52,869 nucleotides of DNA from the NCBI GenBank assembly GCA_020050685.1, contig JAGVKG010000054.1:1-52869 (forward strand), in the 5' to 3' direction. Below are positions 8,089 through 16,043 of this stretch, in pieces. The position numbers and the translations under genes were made by a program. Source of the stretch: Candidatus Obscuribacterales bacterium. GTDB lineage: Bacteria > Cyanobacteriota > Vampirovibrionia > Obscuribacterales > Obscuribacteraceae. A model generated the notes under the pieces. It had not been told where the DNA came from and searched no databases. It worked only from the letters and a program-made list of their open reading frames with translations. The first letter of the stretch is position 1. Every line of letters begins with the position of its first letter.

Positions 8089-8463
8089 ATGTCTCAAGAA
8101 ACCAATTCAAATAAACTCAGCGCCGCGCGCGGTCCCCTCGTGGTCCTGCGCGTGCTTCGCTTCAAATTTCTGCCTTCCGTTTCTCAGGCTAAGGCGCAGT
8201 CGATCATGACCGCGTTCGAGGCGCTGCGTGTCAAAATCGATCAGATCGCCAAGTTCGAAGGCGGACCAACTTTGCCCAGCCAGCTTGGCACAGCAGAGTA
8301 CATGTACATTGTCGGATTTTGCAGCAAACAGGACCTGGAAGAATACGAGTCGCACCCTGCGCACCTCGCATTTGTCGAGCTTCTGAAAGACGAAACCGGC
8401 AACTTCCTCCTCGATGGTCCTGCCGGCTCATCTGTCGATGACGTCCGTGTTGAAGTTGGCTAA
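8089..8463 (+). CDS. Dabb (stress-responsive A/B barrel) domain protein
   Basis: A 124-residue protein matching the Dabb dimeric alpha/beta barrel family: LRFKFLPSVSQAKAQ near the N-terminus, a middle strand YIVGFCSKQDLEEY and the family signature HPAHLAFV. Members range from stress-response proteins to polyketide cyclases, so the reaction, if any, cannot be inferred. ATG at 8089 has AAGAGG 8 nt upstream; an earlier ATG at 8053 with a weaker AAGGA is possible and would add 12 residues. It is preceded by a strong hairpin. Confidence 0.72.
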   Translation: MSQETNSNKLSAARGPLVVLRVLRFKFLPSVSQAKAQSIMTAFEALRVKIDQIAKFEGGPTLPSQLGTAEYMYIVGFCSKQDLEEYESHPAHLAFVELLKDETGNFLLDGPAGSSVDDVRVEVG

Positions 8464-8488
8464 CCACAAATGACGTAGCTTATGTTCT

Positions 8489-8526
8489 GGCTGGAAGGGG
8501 AAAGATAGTCTCTACCCCTTCCAGCC
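8489..8526 (+). terminator. terminator-like hairpin after the Dabb gene
   Basis: A perfect 12-bp stem GGCTGGAAGGGG (8489-8500) / CCCCTTCCAGCC (8515-8526) lies 26 nt past the stop. The T-rich stretch is displaced (AAGTTTTCCC about 5 nt later). Confidence 0.6.
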
Positions 8527-8627
8527 GGTACTAAGTTTTCCCTTGAACATTGATCTACTACGGAAAGTCGGAGAAAAAGTTCAAAACGTAAATGAAAGTG
8601 TCACCACATTTGCTAACTGCATGTGCA

Positions 8628-8668
8628 CACAGTGCGGGATTGTGGCTTTCGCCTGGTCCCGCACTGTG
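8628..8668 (-). terminator. terminator-like hairpin at the end of the HTH gene
   Basis: A perfect 12-bp stem CACAGTGCGGGA (8628-8639) / TCCCGCACTGTG (8657-8668), 19 nt beyond the minus-strand stop at 8687. It lacks a T-run on either strand. Confidence 0.5.
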
Positions 8669-8686
8669 GTTCACACGCTTTGGTGC

Positions 8687-9703
8687 TTATTCAGTCGGCA
8701 AGCTGGACTTAGCCATGATCACCAGGATGATCGCTGCCAGTCTACCGGCGAAGAACGGGAAATAAACATTCCCTTCGTTCCAATTGTAGACAGTACGCGG
8801 CGAAACACCGAGTACTTTTGCCATGTTTCGCACGTTCAGTCCCAAAGCTTCCTGGCACATCTCGGTCTGGATATGCAGAACCTCTTCGGCCGAAATTTGC
8901 CTGGTTTGTTCCGGCTCTTCGGTTTGAGCGCGTTTGACAACAACTTTCAAAGTGCGTAATCTGGCACACAGTGACAAAAGCGCTCTGGATGCCGGTCGAA
9001 TACCGTGCCGTGCAGCCTCGGTGCTTGCCTTAAATGACACACGCGACAGCGAGCCAATCGCATTGCTCATTTGCAGTCTTACAGACTTGTGCACAAGCAC
9101 TGTAATTCGTGCGTACTTGCGGAGCTTCCGCACTTCCAAGCCGAAGTAGAGGCCGCCGAGAGCATGCTTCAGCAGATTGCCGAGCAACTTGGCGCGCGCA
9201 TCCGCAGCTTCTTTCAACGGATCATCCAGAAGCTTGACCATTGCTGCCAGCTCTTTCAAATCCGGTTCTTGTCCGGTACTGAAATCGAAGTGGTGCACTT
9301 CGCGGTCTTTCATGATGGTCGTCGAGATTTTCAGCGTCTTGGTCATGACGGCATCGCCACCAACCACTTGTGTGAACTCAAATTCCAGTCCTGAATAGAC
9401 ATCGGTGAAGTATTCGCGCTTGGGTGTAAGCACGGCAAACACTTGTGTCCTGTCGGGCGTGGCATACTCATCCAGCGGGTTTTCAGCACTCGGCATTTCC
9501 ATGTCGAAATACTTTTCGAAACCCTTGAGTGCGCTCAGCGCGAAGCCGCCAAAATTCAGCGCGTTGACGAGCACAACGATGGGCTGTTCGGTATGTATTT
9601 TTCTTTCGCGCCCACGATAATAGTTCAATCTCTCCCAGAATTTGGCAGACGCCAGTTCTTCATCCGCATTAATGTATACGGCTTCTAGTTTCTTATTCTC
9701 CAC
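8687..9703 (-). CDS. protein with C-terminal helix-turn-helix
   Basis: A 338-residue protein starting at GTG (9703), with AGAGGT 8 nt upstream. The N-terminal 250 residues are unrecognised. The C-terminus carries an Xre/homeodomain-like helix-turn-helix, NVRNMAKVLGVSPRTVYNW, so DNA binding is likely. No membrane segment or signal peptide is evident, although the last 20 residues are hydrophobic. The gene is convergent with the Dabb gene and divergent from the VWA gene. Its leader contains a hairpin that cannot be a terminator for any neighbour. It may be a regulator with a sensor or enzymatic N-terminal domain. Confidence 0.7.
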   Translation of the reverse strand: MENKKLEAVYINADEELASAKFWERLNYYRGRERKIHTEQPIVVLVNALNFGGFALSALKGFEKYFDMEMPSAENPLDEYATPDRTQVFAVLTPKREYFTDVYSGLEFEFTQVVGGDAVMTKTLKISTTIMKDREVHHFDFSTGQEPDLKELAAMVKLLDDPLKEAADARAKLLGNLLKHALGGLYFGLEVRKLRKYARITVLVHKSVRLQMSNAIGSLSRVSFKASTEAARHGIRPASRALLSLCARLRTLKVVVKRAQTEEPEQTRQISAEEVLHIQTEMCQEALGLNVRNMAKVLGVSPRTVYNWNEGNVYFPFFAGRLAAIILVIMAKSSLPTE

Positions 9704-9765
9704 GGTCCTTTACCTCTAAAGTTTTTACCGCTAAGTCTCACCAAATATTTCTGCAAGCTGAGTTG

Positions 9766-9792
9766 CTCCTTTCGACCACTGGGCGAAAGGAG
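9766..9792 (-). promoter_or_regulatory. leader hairpin in a divergent intergenic region
   Basis: CTCCTTTCG (9766-9774) pairs perfectly with CGAAAGGAG (9784-9792). It lies 63 nt before the GTG start at 9703, between two divergent genes, so it does not terminate any gene seen here. Confidence 0.55.
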
Positions 9793-10088
9793 ATGCGTGA
9801 ATTTCTAAGCTAGCTGAGTTTTTCGGGTAGACCTGGGGGTAGTTGGTGTCTTACATTACACCTAACCCTAGCAAGGCTGATCCTTCGAAATAAACTTTTG
9901 TTTGCCACGTTTAATCGAATTTCGAATCTCTTTATCAAACCTAGCGCAGCGTCACCAATTCGGTGGTGAATAGGCTGGCACTTGCTTTAAATGCCCGAGC
10001 TATACTGGTGGAAGGAACCTTAATGCTCGATACGCGTCTCTAAAAGTAGTCCAATATTAAATGCCAGTGGCAGCGGGAACTGGGCAGT
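9793..10088. other. rest of the divergent region before the VWA gene
   Basis: About 300 nt without a plausible gene. It contains a short CACCAATTCGGTGGTG palindrome near 9953-9968 and presumably the promoter of the VWA gene. The VWA gene has no clear Shine-Dalgarno sequence, unlike its neighbours. Confidence 0.35.
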
Positions 10089-11054
10089 ATGAGCAACATT
10101 AATGGAATAACAAAACTTTGGAGCGGCACACTCATAGTGTGTTGCTTGGCTGCGTTGTCTGCAGCTTTTGCGGCTGAGCCAACCACTCGGCTCCGACCCC
10201 TTCAGGGGCAAGTGAGCAAACAAGGCGGTTTTCGCATTCCTCGCATGGATAATTCCATGCAAGGAAATGTGAATACCAGAGGAGCTTTTGAGCAAGGGGT
10301 CTTTGATAAAGAGCCGCGTAATTTGTCCGGCTCGAGTGCAGTCCTTGATCTTGGCGATCAGAGGTTTACACTGAAAGATCAATTGGACATCTTATCTAGG
10401 CGCAATGTTGCTGTTGTTGTTGATCGCTCAACTTCTATGAAAGAGGACGATTGTCCTGGTGATACGAGTCGTTGGGAATGGTGTCAAAACCAAGCGCAAT
10501 TCTTCACACGTCAGACTGCAGGCGTTTTGAACAATGGTATCACTCTGGCACTCTTCTCTCGGGATTACGATATTTATCCCAATGTGACAGTCGATCAAGT
10601 TCGTAATATTTTCTCGCGCACTAAGTGCAAAATGGGCACCAAGCCGGAGCGTCCTTTGCGGGCAATACTGGGATCGTATCTCAGTGGACCAATGTCAAAG
10701 CCGCTTTCCATTGCGGTTGTTAGCGATGGTGAACCGAATGATCCAGAAGACTTAGCGCAGTTAATTACGGAAACAACCTGGCGCATGAATAATCCAGACC
10801 AGATTTCCATTACGTTCTTGCAAGTTGGCACAGAACATGATGGCACTAAGATCCTGAACGCACTCGATAATCACTTGGTCCGTCAAGGCGCCAAGTACGA
10901 CATTGTCGATTACAAAAACTTTTACGATCTGCAGCGCATGGGTTTGATGGGCGCCATCGTTGCCTCTGTGCATGAAGCTGCACCGGTGCCAAAGTTCGTT
11001 AAGAATGCACCGGCTCGCAAGAGGGCTAATAGCCCATCCCAACGTAGCAGATAA
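10089..11054 (+). CDS. secreted von Willebrand factor A-domain protein
   Basis: A 321-residue protein with a signal peptide (hydrophobic stretch 10-28, AFA before Ala29). The VWA fold starts near residue 104 (RRNVAVVVDRSTSM), where Asp112, Ser114 and Ser116 form the DxSxS metal-site motif. A later SDGEPND loop supplies a second metal-site Asp. Such domains bind ligands through a divalent cation, usually in adhesion or complex assembly. The tail is basic (ARKRANSPSQRSR). No clear ribosome site precedes the ATG. It stands alone upstream of the HicAB-like pair, and its partner is unknown. Confidence 0.72.
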   Translation: MSNINGITKLWSGTLIVCCLAALSAAFAAEPTTRLRPLQGQVSKQGGFRIPRMDNSMQGNVNTRGAFEQGVFDKEPRNLSGSSAVLDLGDQRFTLKDQLDILSRRNVAVVVDRSTSMKEDDCPGDTSRWEWCQNQAQFFTRQTAGVLNNGITLALFSRDYDIYPNVTVDQVRNIFSRTKCKMGTKPERPLRAILGSYLSGPMSKPLSIAVVSDGEPNDPEDLAQLITETTWRMNNPDQISITFLQVGTEHDGTKILNALDNHLVRQGAKYDIVDYKNFYDLQRMGLMGAIVASVHEAAPVPKFVKNAPARKRANSPSQRSR

Positions 11055-11060
11055 ATTCTT

Positions 11061-11115
11061 CTAGATTAATTGAACTTTTTGGCCCCCTCGAGCGTCTATA
11101 TATATGTAGGCGAGG
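11061..11115 (+). promoter_or_regulatory. element shared with the second HicAB module
   Basis: CTAGATTAAT, then TGAACTTTTT, then a stem CGTCT (11093-11097) / AGGCG (11108-11112) inside C/T- and G/A-rich flanks. The same blocks in the same order occur at 47058-47122 ahead of the other hicAB genes. It ends 33 nt before the ATG at 11149. It could be an operator, a leader RNA or a remnant of common ancestry. Confidence 0.55.
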
Positions 11116-11148
11116 ATTGATTGTTTGTAACAAGTATTCTATAATTCA

Positions 11149-11388
11149 ATGTATAAGCCAATGAAACTCAGAGACTACATGGCCTTAATTGGTAACGTTG
11201 GCTGGCGCCTGGAAAAGGGAAAGATTGATTGGATTCTAAGAGACAAAGAGGGAAAGTACTTGTGCACAATAAAGATTAGCCACCCTGGTGCCAGAGAAGT
11301 TGTGGCTAGTAGTGTAAAGAAGACAACGAGGTTGCTTGAGGGAAAAGGACAATTGCCAAATGACAAACAAACTGAGAAAAAGCAATAG
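11149..11388 (+). CDS. HicA-like protein lacking the GSH motif
   Basis: A 79-residue protein with a HicA/YcfA-like layout: MKLRDYMALIGNVGWRL helix and first strand, then DWILRD and YLCTIKI strands, then a C-terminal helix. Classical HicA toxins carry a catalytic His in a GSH motif after the first strand; here the corresponding place reads KGKIDW, so mRNA cleavage by the usual mechanism is doubtful. A His-Pro appears later (SHPGAREVV). No good ribosome site is seen; an alternative ATG lies at 11161. It overlaps the following HicB-like gene by 29 nt. Confidence 0.5.
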   Translation: MYKPMKLRDYMALIGNVGWRLEKGKIDWILRDKEGKYLCTIKISHPGAREVVASSVKKTTRLLEGKGQLPNDKQTEKKQ

Positions 11389-11776
11389 TGCATTTGAAAT
11401 AGAAATAGACAGTCATTTGAAAATCGCCTTGCAAGAAATTGGTCATATTAAGCCCTGGTTTGACAAAGAGACTGATGAGTGGATCTTTGAGCATCCCTTA
11501 TATCCAGAGTCATGCAGTGGTGATACCAAGCAAGAGGTGATCGAAAAATATCCCCTCTATCTTCGCCAGTTCATCGAGCATCGCTTAAAGAACCAATTGG
11601 CACCATGGATTGAAAAGAAAACAGGAGGTCGCGGAGGGAAGAGAGCTGGTGCCGGCAGACCGAAGGGTACGGTTAAGAATCCTACGCGTGTTGTGCGATT
11701 ACCAGAGGATATTGCAGTATGGCTGCAAGAAAACCCTGCCAGGATTGCGCGCATCAGACATATGATGCGCGGATAA
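11360..11776 (+). CDS. HicB-like partner with basic GRPKG region
   Basis: A 138-residue protein. The first half resembles the partial RNase-H fold of HicB antitoxins (EWIFEHPLYPESCSGDT followed by a helix). The second half has a basic GGKRAGAGRPKG linker and a strand-helix TRVVRLPEDIAVWL that could be a ribbon-helix-helix DNA-binding part. ATG at 11360 has AAGGA 10 nt upstream; the frame also reads from a TTG at 11336. HicB proteins bind HicA and repress the operon. The pair is divergent in sequence from the second HicAB at 47192, yet both share an upstream element. Confidence 0.5.
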   Translation: MTNKLRKSNSAFEIEIDSHLKIALQEIGHIKPWFDKETDEWIFEHPLYPESCSGDTKQEVIEKYPLYLRQFIEHRLKNQLAPWIEKKTGGRGGKRAGAGRPKGTVKNPTRVVRLPEDIAVWLQENPARIARIRHMMRG

Positions 11777-11797
11777 ACAGTCGGCAGTCAAATGATT

Positions 11798-12157
11798 TTA
11801 GTTGGCACGCCCATAATCGTCTGAATAGCGAACGATGTCTTCTTCTGGGAAAGCATCACCAACTTGTACTTCGATAATTTCTACCGGCTCTTTGCCCTCA
11901 CAAGCAATACGATGCTTGGTGCCACGCGGTACAAATATATGTTGGCCATAGCCGAATTTGCTGGTTGTTTCATTCAGTGTAACAGTAGCTTCGCCGCGCA
12001 CCACAACCCAATGTTCATCGCGATGCTCATGGCTCTGCAGGCTGAGTCGTTGTCCCGGATTTACCAAAAGACGTTTGACCTTGGTATATGCCAAATCATC
12101 GAGAACAAAAAAGCTGCCCCAAGGTCTGTCTGTTCTATTGCCGTTTCCGTCTGCCAT
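11798..12157 (-). CDS. cupin, phosphomannose isomerase type II-like
   Basis: A 119-residue single-domain cupin matching the C-terminal isomerase domain of bifunctional mannose-1-phosphate guanylyltransferase/mannose-6-phosphate isomerases. Signatures are RPWGSF, VNPGQRLSLQSH, HRDEHWVVV and a final EEDIVRYSDDYGR. The His/Glu metal ligands of the cupin motif (SHEH...EH and KHRI) are present. It probably converts mannose-6-phosphate and fructose-6-phosphate for surface polysaccharides, or acts as a nucleotide-sugar cupin. ATG 12157 begins the conserved part; the 15-residue extension upstream overlaps the preceding gene. It is 13 nt after that gene's stop, so the two are likely co-transcribed. 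Confidence 0.8.
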   Translation of the reverse strand: MADGNGNRTDRPWGSFFVLDDLAYTKVKRLLVNPGQRLSLQSHEHRDEHWVVVRGEATVTLNETTSKFGYGQHIFVPRGTKHRIACEGKEPVEIIEVQVGDAFPEEDIVRYSDDYGRAN

Positions 12158-12170
12158 GTTTGTTTCTCGC

Positions 12171-13004
12171 TTAGTACGGAATTGTTGCAGGACCACCGGC
12201 AAATTGTGGTGCTTGCGGATAAGGTGGTACCGTATTCTGTACGGGCGACATTTGACCTGCCGGCATTCTTAATGCTTGAGCTAGACTTTGAATCTTGGTT
12301 TGGGGATCAAGTGCCGGATGTTGTAAAATCCCGCGCATTTGCTCAATGTTTTCCGGGTTGAGGTTGACATCAAACAGATCGTCATTGCCAACCAATCCCA
12401 TTGATCTTGCCCATTGGCGAGTATTGGGATCAAACAGGGCTTGCGAGATATTGCCACCATATTTATTGTTGACAAAATTGATGAAAGTGCCAGGGTCTGT
12501 CGGGTAGATTGGCATGACATTTGCAGCATACTGCGACGGCACATTCATTGGCTGTGAATATGGCGGTGGTGGCACATCTCTTGTTGTCTGTACCGGCTGC
12601 TTGTTGGCAGAATAATGCTTTTTGTTTTTTGGTTGTGGCTCGGACTGTGATTGATATTGATCGATGTAAGGTGTTTTGTACGGTGCAACATATGGTGGTG
12701 GGTATTGTTGACCGGCAGTGCCGTAGTTATCGTAGTAACCATATTGATTGCGATGCATGCTAATTGGATAAGCCGGTGGATAGCCATAATACTTGTTGGC
12801 GCGAACGCTGGCTCCGATGAGCGATGTTACAGGCCAAGCCAATGAGCCAATCATGCTAGCTGGCCAGTACCAACCATTGGTGTAGCCGTTGCCGTAATTC
12901 CAAGGACCGTACCAGTAAGCGTTGGCTTCAGGTGCAGCAATGCCGATTGTGGCTGCAAGGCTAATGATCGTGGTGAGAATTTTTCTTGTGGTTTTTTTGT
13001 TCAT
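12171..13004 (-). CDS. secreted Pro/Tyr/Gln-rich protein
   Basis: A 277-residue protein with a signal peptide (basic start, hydrophobic 10-23, PEANA before Tyr30). The mature N-terminal half is very rich in Tyr, Pro, Trp and Gly (YWYGPWNYGNGY type), then a Pro/Gln-rich linker. The C-terminal third has a more regular composition. It may be a surface or matrix protein; no family is recognised. The dispersed repeat at 13011-13053 lies immediately upstream and no clear Shine-Dalgarno is seen. The cupin gene follows at once. Confidence 0.65.
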   Translation of the reverse strand: MNKKTTRKILTTIISLAATIGIAAPEANAYWYGPWNYGNGYTNGWYWPASMIGSLAWPVTSLIGASVRANKYYGYPPAYPISMHRNQYGYYDNYGTAGQQYPPPYVAPYKTPYIDQYQSQSEPQPKNKKHYSANKQPVQTTRDVPPPPYSQPMNVPSQYAANVMPIYPTDPGTFINFVNNKYGGNISQALFDPNTRQWARSMGLVGNDDLFDVNLNPENIEQMRGILQHPALDPQTKIQSLAQALRMPAGQMSPVQNTVPPYPQAPQFAGGPATIPY

Positions 13005-13010
13005 GGCGTC

Positions 13011-13053
13011 TATGAGAGGTCCTTCGTCGTCGCGTTGCTCCTCCTCAGGATGA
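13011..13053 (-). repeat. dispersed repeat copy (GTCATCC...AAGGACCTCTCAT)
   Basis: On the minus strand this reads GTCATCCTGAGG, a variable middle, then ACGAAGGACCTCTCATA. The same two ends are found at 21411-21450 and 32915-32970. It lies in the leader of the secreted Pro/Tyr-rich protein gene. Confidence 0.6.
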
Positions 13054-13143
13054 CAATGTGGGGCGCGACATAGGTAGTAAATATCAGAAAATAAGTAATA
13101 GATCTAGGGCAATTAGTTTATGCAGATAATCTAATGTACTATT

Positions 13144-13198
13144 TAGATAGAAGTTCTAGGCCGGATCGAAATTCTAGGCCGGATCGAAATTCTAGGAA
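13144..13198. repeat. short tandem repeat, 18-nt unit
   Basis: The word TTCTAGGCCGGATCGAAA occurs twice in a row, followed by a third partial TTCTAGG and preceded by a truncated start. It abuts the stop codon end of the zinc-ribbon gene at 13192. It may be polymorphic in length. Confidence 0.65.
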
Positions 13199-13557
13199 AG
13201 AATGTCGAACGATTGTTCGCCTGGTTTGTGAGTAGTTGCTTGGGCTTGGATGATCACATCGTCTTCGATTGTGATCAAGGCTTCCTGTACTTCGGGAAAA
13301 CAATCGTGCCAGGTTGAACAACTGGGATTGTCGCATTCAAAATACCCGATAGTCTTGAAGCTTCCTGCTTGTGGACGCGTCTGGGGGTGGAGGTTTGGGC
13401 CTTGCCAGTTCAATTTCTCGCCGAGCTGATATTTGGCTTGGCAGACGGAGCCGGCGCGGAATCCCACGCCGGAACTCACAGTGCGCCCACATTGTGGACA
13501 GGCAAGTTCGGCGTATAACGTATTGAACCCTTTTTTGCTCACCAGCCTGACACTCAC
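13192..13557 (-). CDS. small zinc-ribbon-like protein
   Basis: A 121-residue protein with two Cys pairs, CPQCG near residue 20 and CDNPSC near 75, spaced like a zinc ribbon. The rest is hydrophilic. The ATG overlaps the leucine dehydrogenase stop codon by four bases, so it is translationally coupled to that gene. No family is recognised and its role may be unrelated to the dehydrogenase. It could bind nucleic acid or simply hold zinc. Confidence 0.65.
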   Translation of the reverse strand: MSVRLVSKKGFNTLYAELACPQCGRTVSSGVGFRAGSVCQAKYQLGEKLNWQGPNLHPQTRPQAGSFKTIGYFECDNPSCSTWHDCFPEVQEALITIEDDVIIQAQATTHKPGEQSFDILS

Positions 13558-14624
13558 GACGTTACTTTCATGCGCTTGCTGTTTTTGCCTTCAGCCAAAT
13601 GCAGCTCAGCAATACGATCGGCAGCCACATGCGGCGGAATGCTTTGCTGAATTGAGTGAGTCAGAATATCGGAAATTGTATTGTAGATCTGGCTGACTTT
13701 GCCCAGCACAATTTCCTTATTGTAGCCATCCAACTCTGCAGAAACATTGATCAAACCGCCAGCATTGATTGCATAATCTGGCGCGTAAATAATGCCGCGC
13801 TTGAACAAATCAAAGCCGTTGGCTTCTGTCTCCAACTGATTATTGGCAGCACCAGCAATAACTTTGCAGGTAAGCGTTGGAATTGTTTTGGCATTGAGAA
13901 TTGCGCCCAATGCACACGGTGCAAAGACATCACAATCGACTGCATAAATTGCATCCGGTGCTACTTCGGTTGCGCCGAATTCTTGCACCACTCGCTCAAT
14001 CTGATTTGGATAAATGTCTGTAACAATTAGTTTGGCGCCGGCATTTGAGAGGTAACTGCAAAGGTGATAACCAACGTTACCCACACCTTGAACAGCAACA
14101 CGAATTCCTTCGAAGCTGTCGCCCACACCAGCCGCTTTAATTGCTGCCTTCATTCCTTGGAAGACACCAAACGCAGTCATGATCGAAGGATCGCCTGAGC
14201 CACCCTCGTTGGATCCGCCGACGGCATGCTTGGTTTGTGTGCGCATGATGTCCACATCTTGCACTTTGATGCCCACATCTTCTGCACTGATATAGCGTCC
14301 ACCCAAATATTCAACTGCGCGACCAAAAGCTCTCAATAGCTCCGGTGTTTTTTGCGTGCGCGAGTCACCAAGAATTACCGCTTTGCCGCCACCCAATTTA
14401 AGGTTGGCAACCGCTGCTTTATAAGTCATTCCGCGTGAGAGTCTGAGCACATCTTTCAGTGCTGCCGCTTCATCGGTGTAATTCCACATTCTGCAACCAC
14501 CAAGCGATGGTCCCAAAACTGTACTATGTATGCCGATTATTGCTTTCAGCCCGCTGTCTTTGTCTTGAAAAAACGAAACTTGCTCGTGACCGTAAGTGTC
14601 TACTTCGGGAAAAACTCCCACCAT
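13554..14624 (-). CDS. leucine/valine/phenylalanine dehydrogenase
   Basis: A 356-residue NAD-dependent amino-acid dehydrogenase of the Glu/Leu/Phe/Val family, which oxidatively deaminates branched-chain or aromatic amino acids to 2-oxo acids. The N-terminal catalytic domain has LGPSLGGCRMW, MTYKAAVANLKLGGGK with the two catalytic lysines (Lys69 and Lys81), and the C-terminal domain a GVGNVG Rossmann loop. The length fits leucine dehydrogenase (about 350-365). AAGGAG lies 8 nt before the ATG. It heads a two-gene operon with the zinc-ribbon protein. It feeds branched-chain oxo acids to acyl-CoA and methylmalonyl-CoA routes, for which two other enzymes occur in the window. Confidence 0.9.
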   Translation of the reverse strand: MVGVFPEVDTYGHEQVSFFQDKDSGLKAIIGIHSTVLGPSLGGCRMWNYTDEAAALKDVLRLSRGMTYKAAVANLKLGGGKAVILGDSRTQKTPELLRAFGRAVEYLGGRYISAEDVGIKVQDVDIMRTQTKHAVGGSNEGGSGDPSIMTAFGVFQGMKAAIKAAGVGDSFEGIRVAVQGVGNVGYHLCSYLSNAGAKLIVTDIYPNQIERVVQEFGATEVAPDAIYAVDCDVFAPCALGAILNAKTIPTLTCKVIAGAANNQLETEANGFDLFKRGIIYAPDYAINAGGLINVSAELDGYNKEIVLGKVSQIYNTISDILTHSIQQSIPPHVAADRIAELHLAEGKNSKRMKVTS

Positions 14625-14897
14625 GAGCGGATCTCCTTATATGCTTCCGAGCGGTGTGTTACATTGCACAAAGCACGAACATTGCCACCACTCGGCGCTC
14701 AAGAATATTTTACAGCCTTCTAACTGTCAATGCTTATATAGAAGAATAGTCGGGCGAAACCGTAAAAGTGTTCTAACTGAGCTGGAACGTTCATGGGCAA
14801 GCTCATTGCCTGAATTCACGGATTATTAATGGTGCGAGAGCAAGGGCATGGAACGCAACAATCCCCGCGGCATTTTGAGGTGGTTGCGAAGGGGCTG

Positions 14898-15323
14898 TTA
14901 CTTTCTCAAGGGGAGGACGCGCATTCTTTTGATGCCGGCTCCGGCTGATGCGTCCATCACTGCTACTACATATTTTTGCAAGGCATCGGCATCTGCTGAC
15001 AAATTGAGCGGAATATCCGGCGTGCCAGCCTTTTGTTGTTCGGTCTGAATTGCTGCCTGTATGTGCACTGTATCCGGCGGATTGATTGCGACGTTATTGA
15101 TCAATACTTGACCAGCCGCTGTTACGCTCGCGTCAATTTTCGGACCATGTTCCGGCTCCGGTTTTGCCTGACTTGAAGCTACCGGCGGGTCAACTTTCAA
15201 AACCGACATATTGACCAGTGGCGCCACCAAAATCATGATGACAAGAAGCACGAGAAACACATCGGTTAGCGGTGTAACGTTGATGTCGGTGAATACCTGA
15301 CCGACCTTACCACCCATTGCCAT
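14898..15323 (-). CDS. ExbD/TolR family proton-channel subunit
   Basis: A 141-residue inner-membrane protein with a short cytoplasmic start, one transmembrane helix and a periplasmic domain. The family signature NVTPLTDVFLVLL is present, with the membrane Asp21 that takes part in proton flow. ExbD/TolR work with ExbB/TolQ to energise TonB or Tol systems, implying an outer membrane. No exbB/tolQ or tonB is in the window, so the gene is an orphan here. GGGAGG lies 9 nt before the ATG. Confidence 0.88.
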   Translation of the reverse strand: MAMGGKVGQVFTDINVTPLTDVFLVLLVIMILVAPLVNMSVLKVDPPVASSQAKPEPEHGPKIDASVTAAGQVLINNVAINPPDTVHIQAAIQTEQQKAGTPDIPLNLSADADALQKYVVAVMDASAGAGIKRMRVLPLRK

Positions 15324-15486
15324 AGCTCAGTTCCTCCCAGCTCCTCAAAACTATCTTCCGTTAATCTTAGCAACTTTGAAACAATTCAGCTAGAAGCTCT
15401 TGGGCTAAGCACAGCCAATAAAAATGGCCAATTCAAAATGGTCCAGATTCCATTTCTTTGTCATTCCAAATTCTGACCTATGTTTT

Positions 15487-15504
15487 GTCATCATATTTCA
15501 TGAC
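15487..15504. promoter_or_regulatory. palindromic operator candidate, copy 1
   Basis: GTCATCATATTTCATGAC, an imperfect 18-nt palindrome with arms GTCAT/ATGAC. The word TGACTCTG follows in both copies. The spacing to copy 2 is exactly 100 nt. Confidence 0.5.
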
Positions 15505-15586
15505 TCTGCTCATTTTGTTGCTCCTCTGAGAATCGAAGCTGGGCACGGCTTTTCGGACAACGGTCTCTTTGATGCTTTGATTAATT

Positions 15587-15604
15587 GTCATCAAATTTGA
15601 TGAC
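15587..15604. promoter_or_regulatory. palindromic operator candidate, copy 2
   Basis: GTCATCAAATTTGATGAC, a perfect 18-nt palindrome. It matches copy 1 at 15487 in all but two positions. Both lie between divergent genes and may bind one dimeric regulator. Confidence 0.55.
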
Positions 15605-15655
15605 TCTGGCCTAGGGAGAAAATCAGAGCGGGCAAGAGGCTAAAACAAGTTGACT

Positions 15656-15684
15656 TGGCCATAGCGCGGCTTGCGCTATGGCCA
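15656..15684. other. strong isolated hairpin
   Basis: A 12-bp perfect stem TGGCCATAGCGC (15656-15667) / GCGCTATGGCCA (15673-15684) with a 5-nt loop. It is more than 330 nt from the nearest coding ends in a divergent region and has no T-run. Confidence 0.55.
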
Positions 15685-16043
15685 GGGCTGTCGTGCCGAC
15701 AATCGCTCTGTCAAAAAATCGTGAGCAGCCAGCGCAAGCTGCGCTATTGAATATTATGCCTAAAGACTATTTCTAAGTGAGATGTTAACCACGCGCGAAT
15801 ATATTCTTATAAGAGAAAACCAAATGCATTGAGATTCTTAAGTTCAATTTGCTAGGTTCAGTTTGTATTAGACATACCCGTTCAAGCAACTGAGACTTCC
15901 AACTCTACAAACAGGCACTGTACACAATCACAAAGAGAATTCTGAGGTCCTGAGACCTTTGGGTGTTGTGCTGGGTTTGTTGAGCTGCCAGTCGGTCTTG
16001 AACATGAATCATCAAAGTACTAAACAATAGAGGGAGTCTCACA

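Larger units (their letters stand above)
15324..16043. other. 720-nt divergent intergenic region
   Basis: The longest gene-free stretch of the window, between exbD-like (minus) and a secreted helical protein (plus). It holds the twin palindromes at 15487 and 15587, a 12-bp-stem hairpin at 15656-15684 and a small AGGTC/GACCT hairpin at 15945-15958. I see no ORF with a ribosome site. Confidence 0.5.

Noticed and set aside
8543-8959. Plus-strand frame of 138 codons over the end of the HTH gene
   Set aside because: It begins at a TTG without a ribosome site, crosses a strong hairpin and covers the HTH coding strand antisense.
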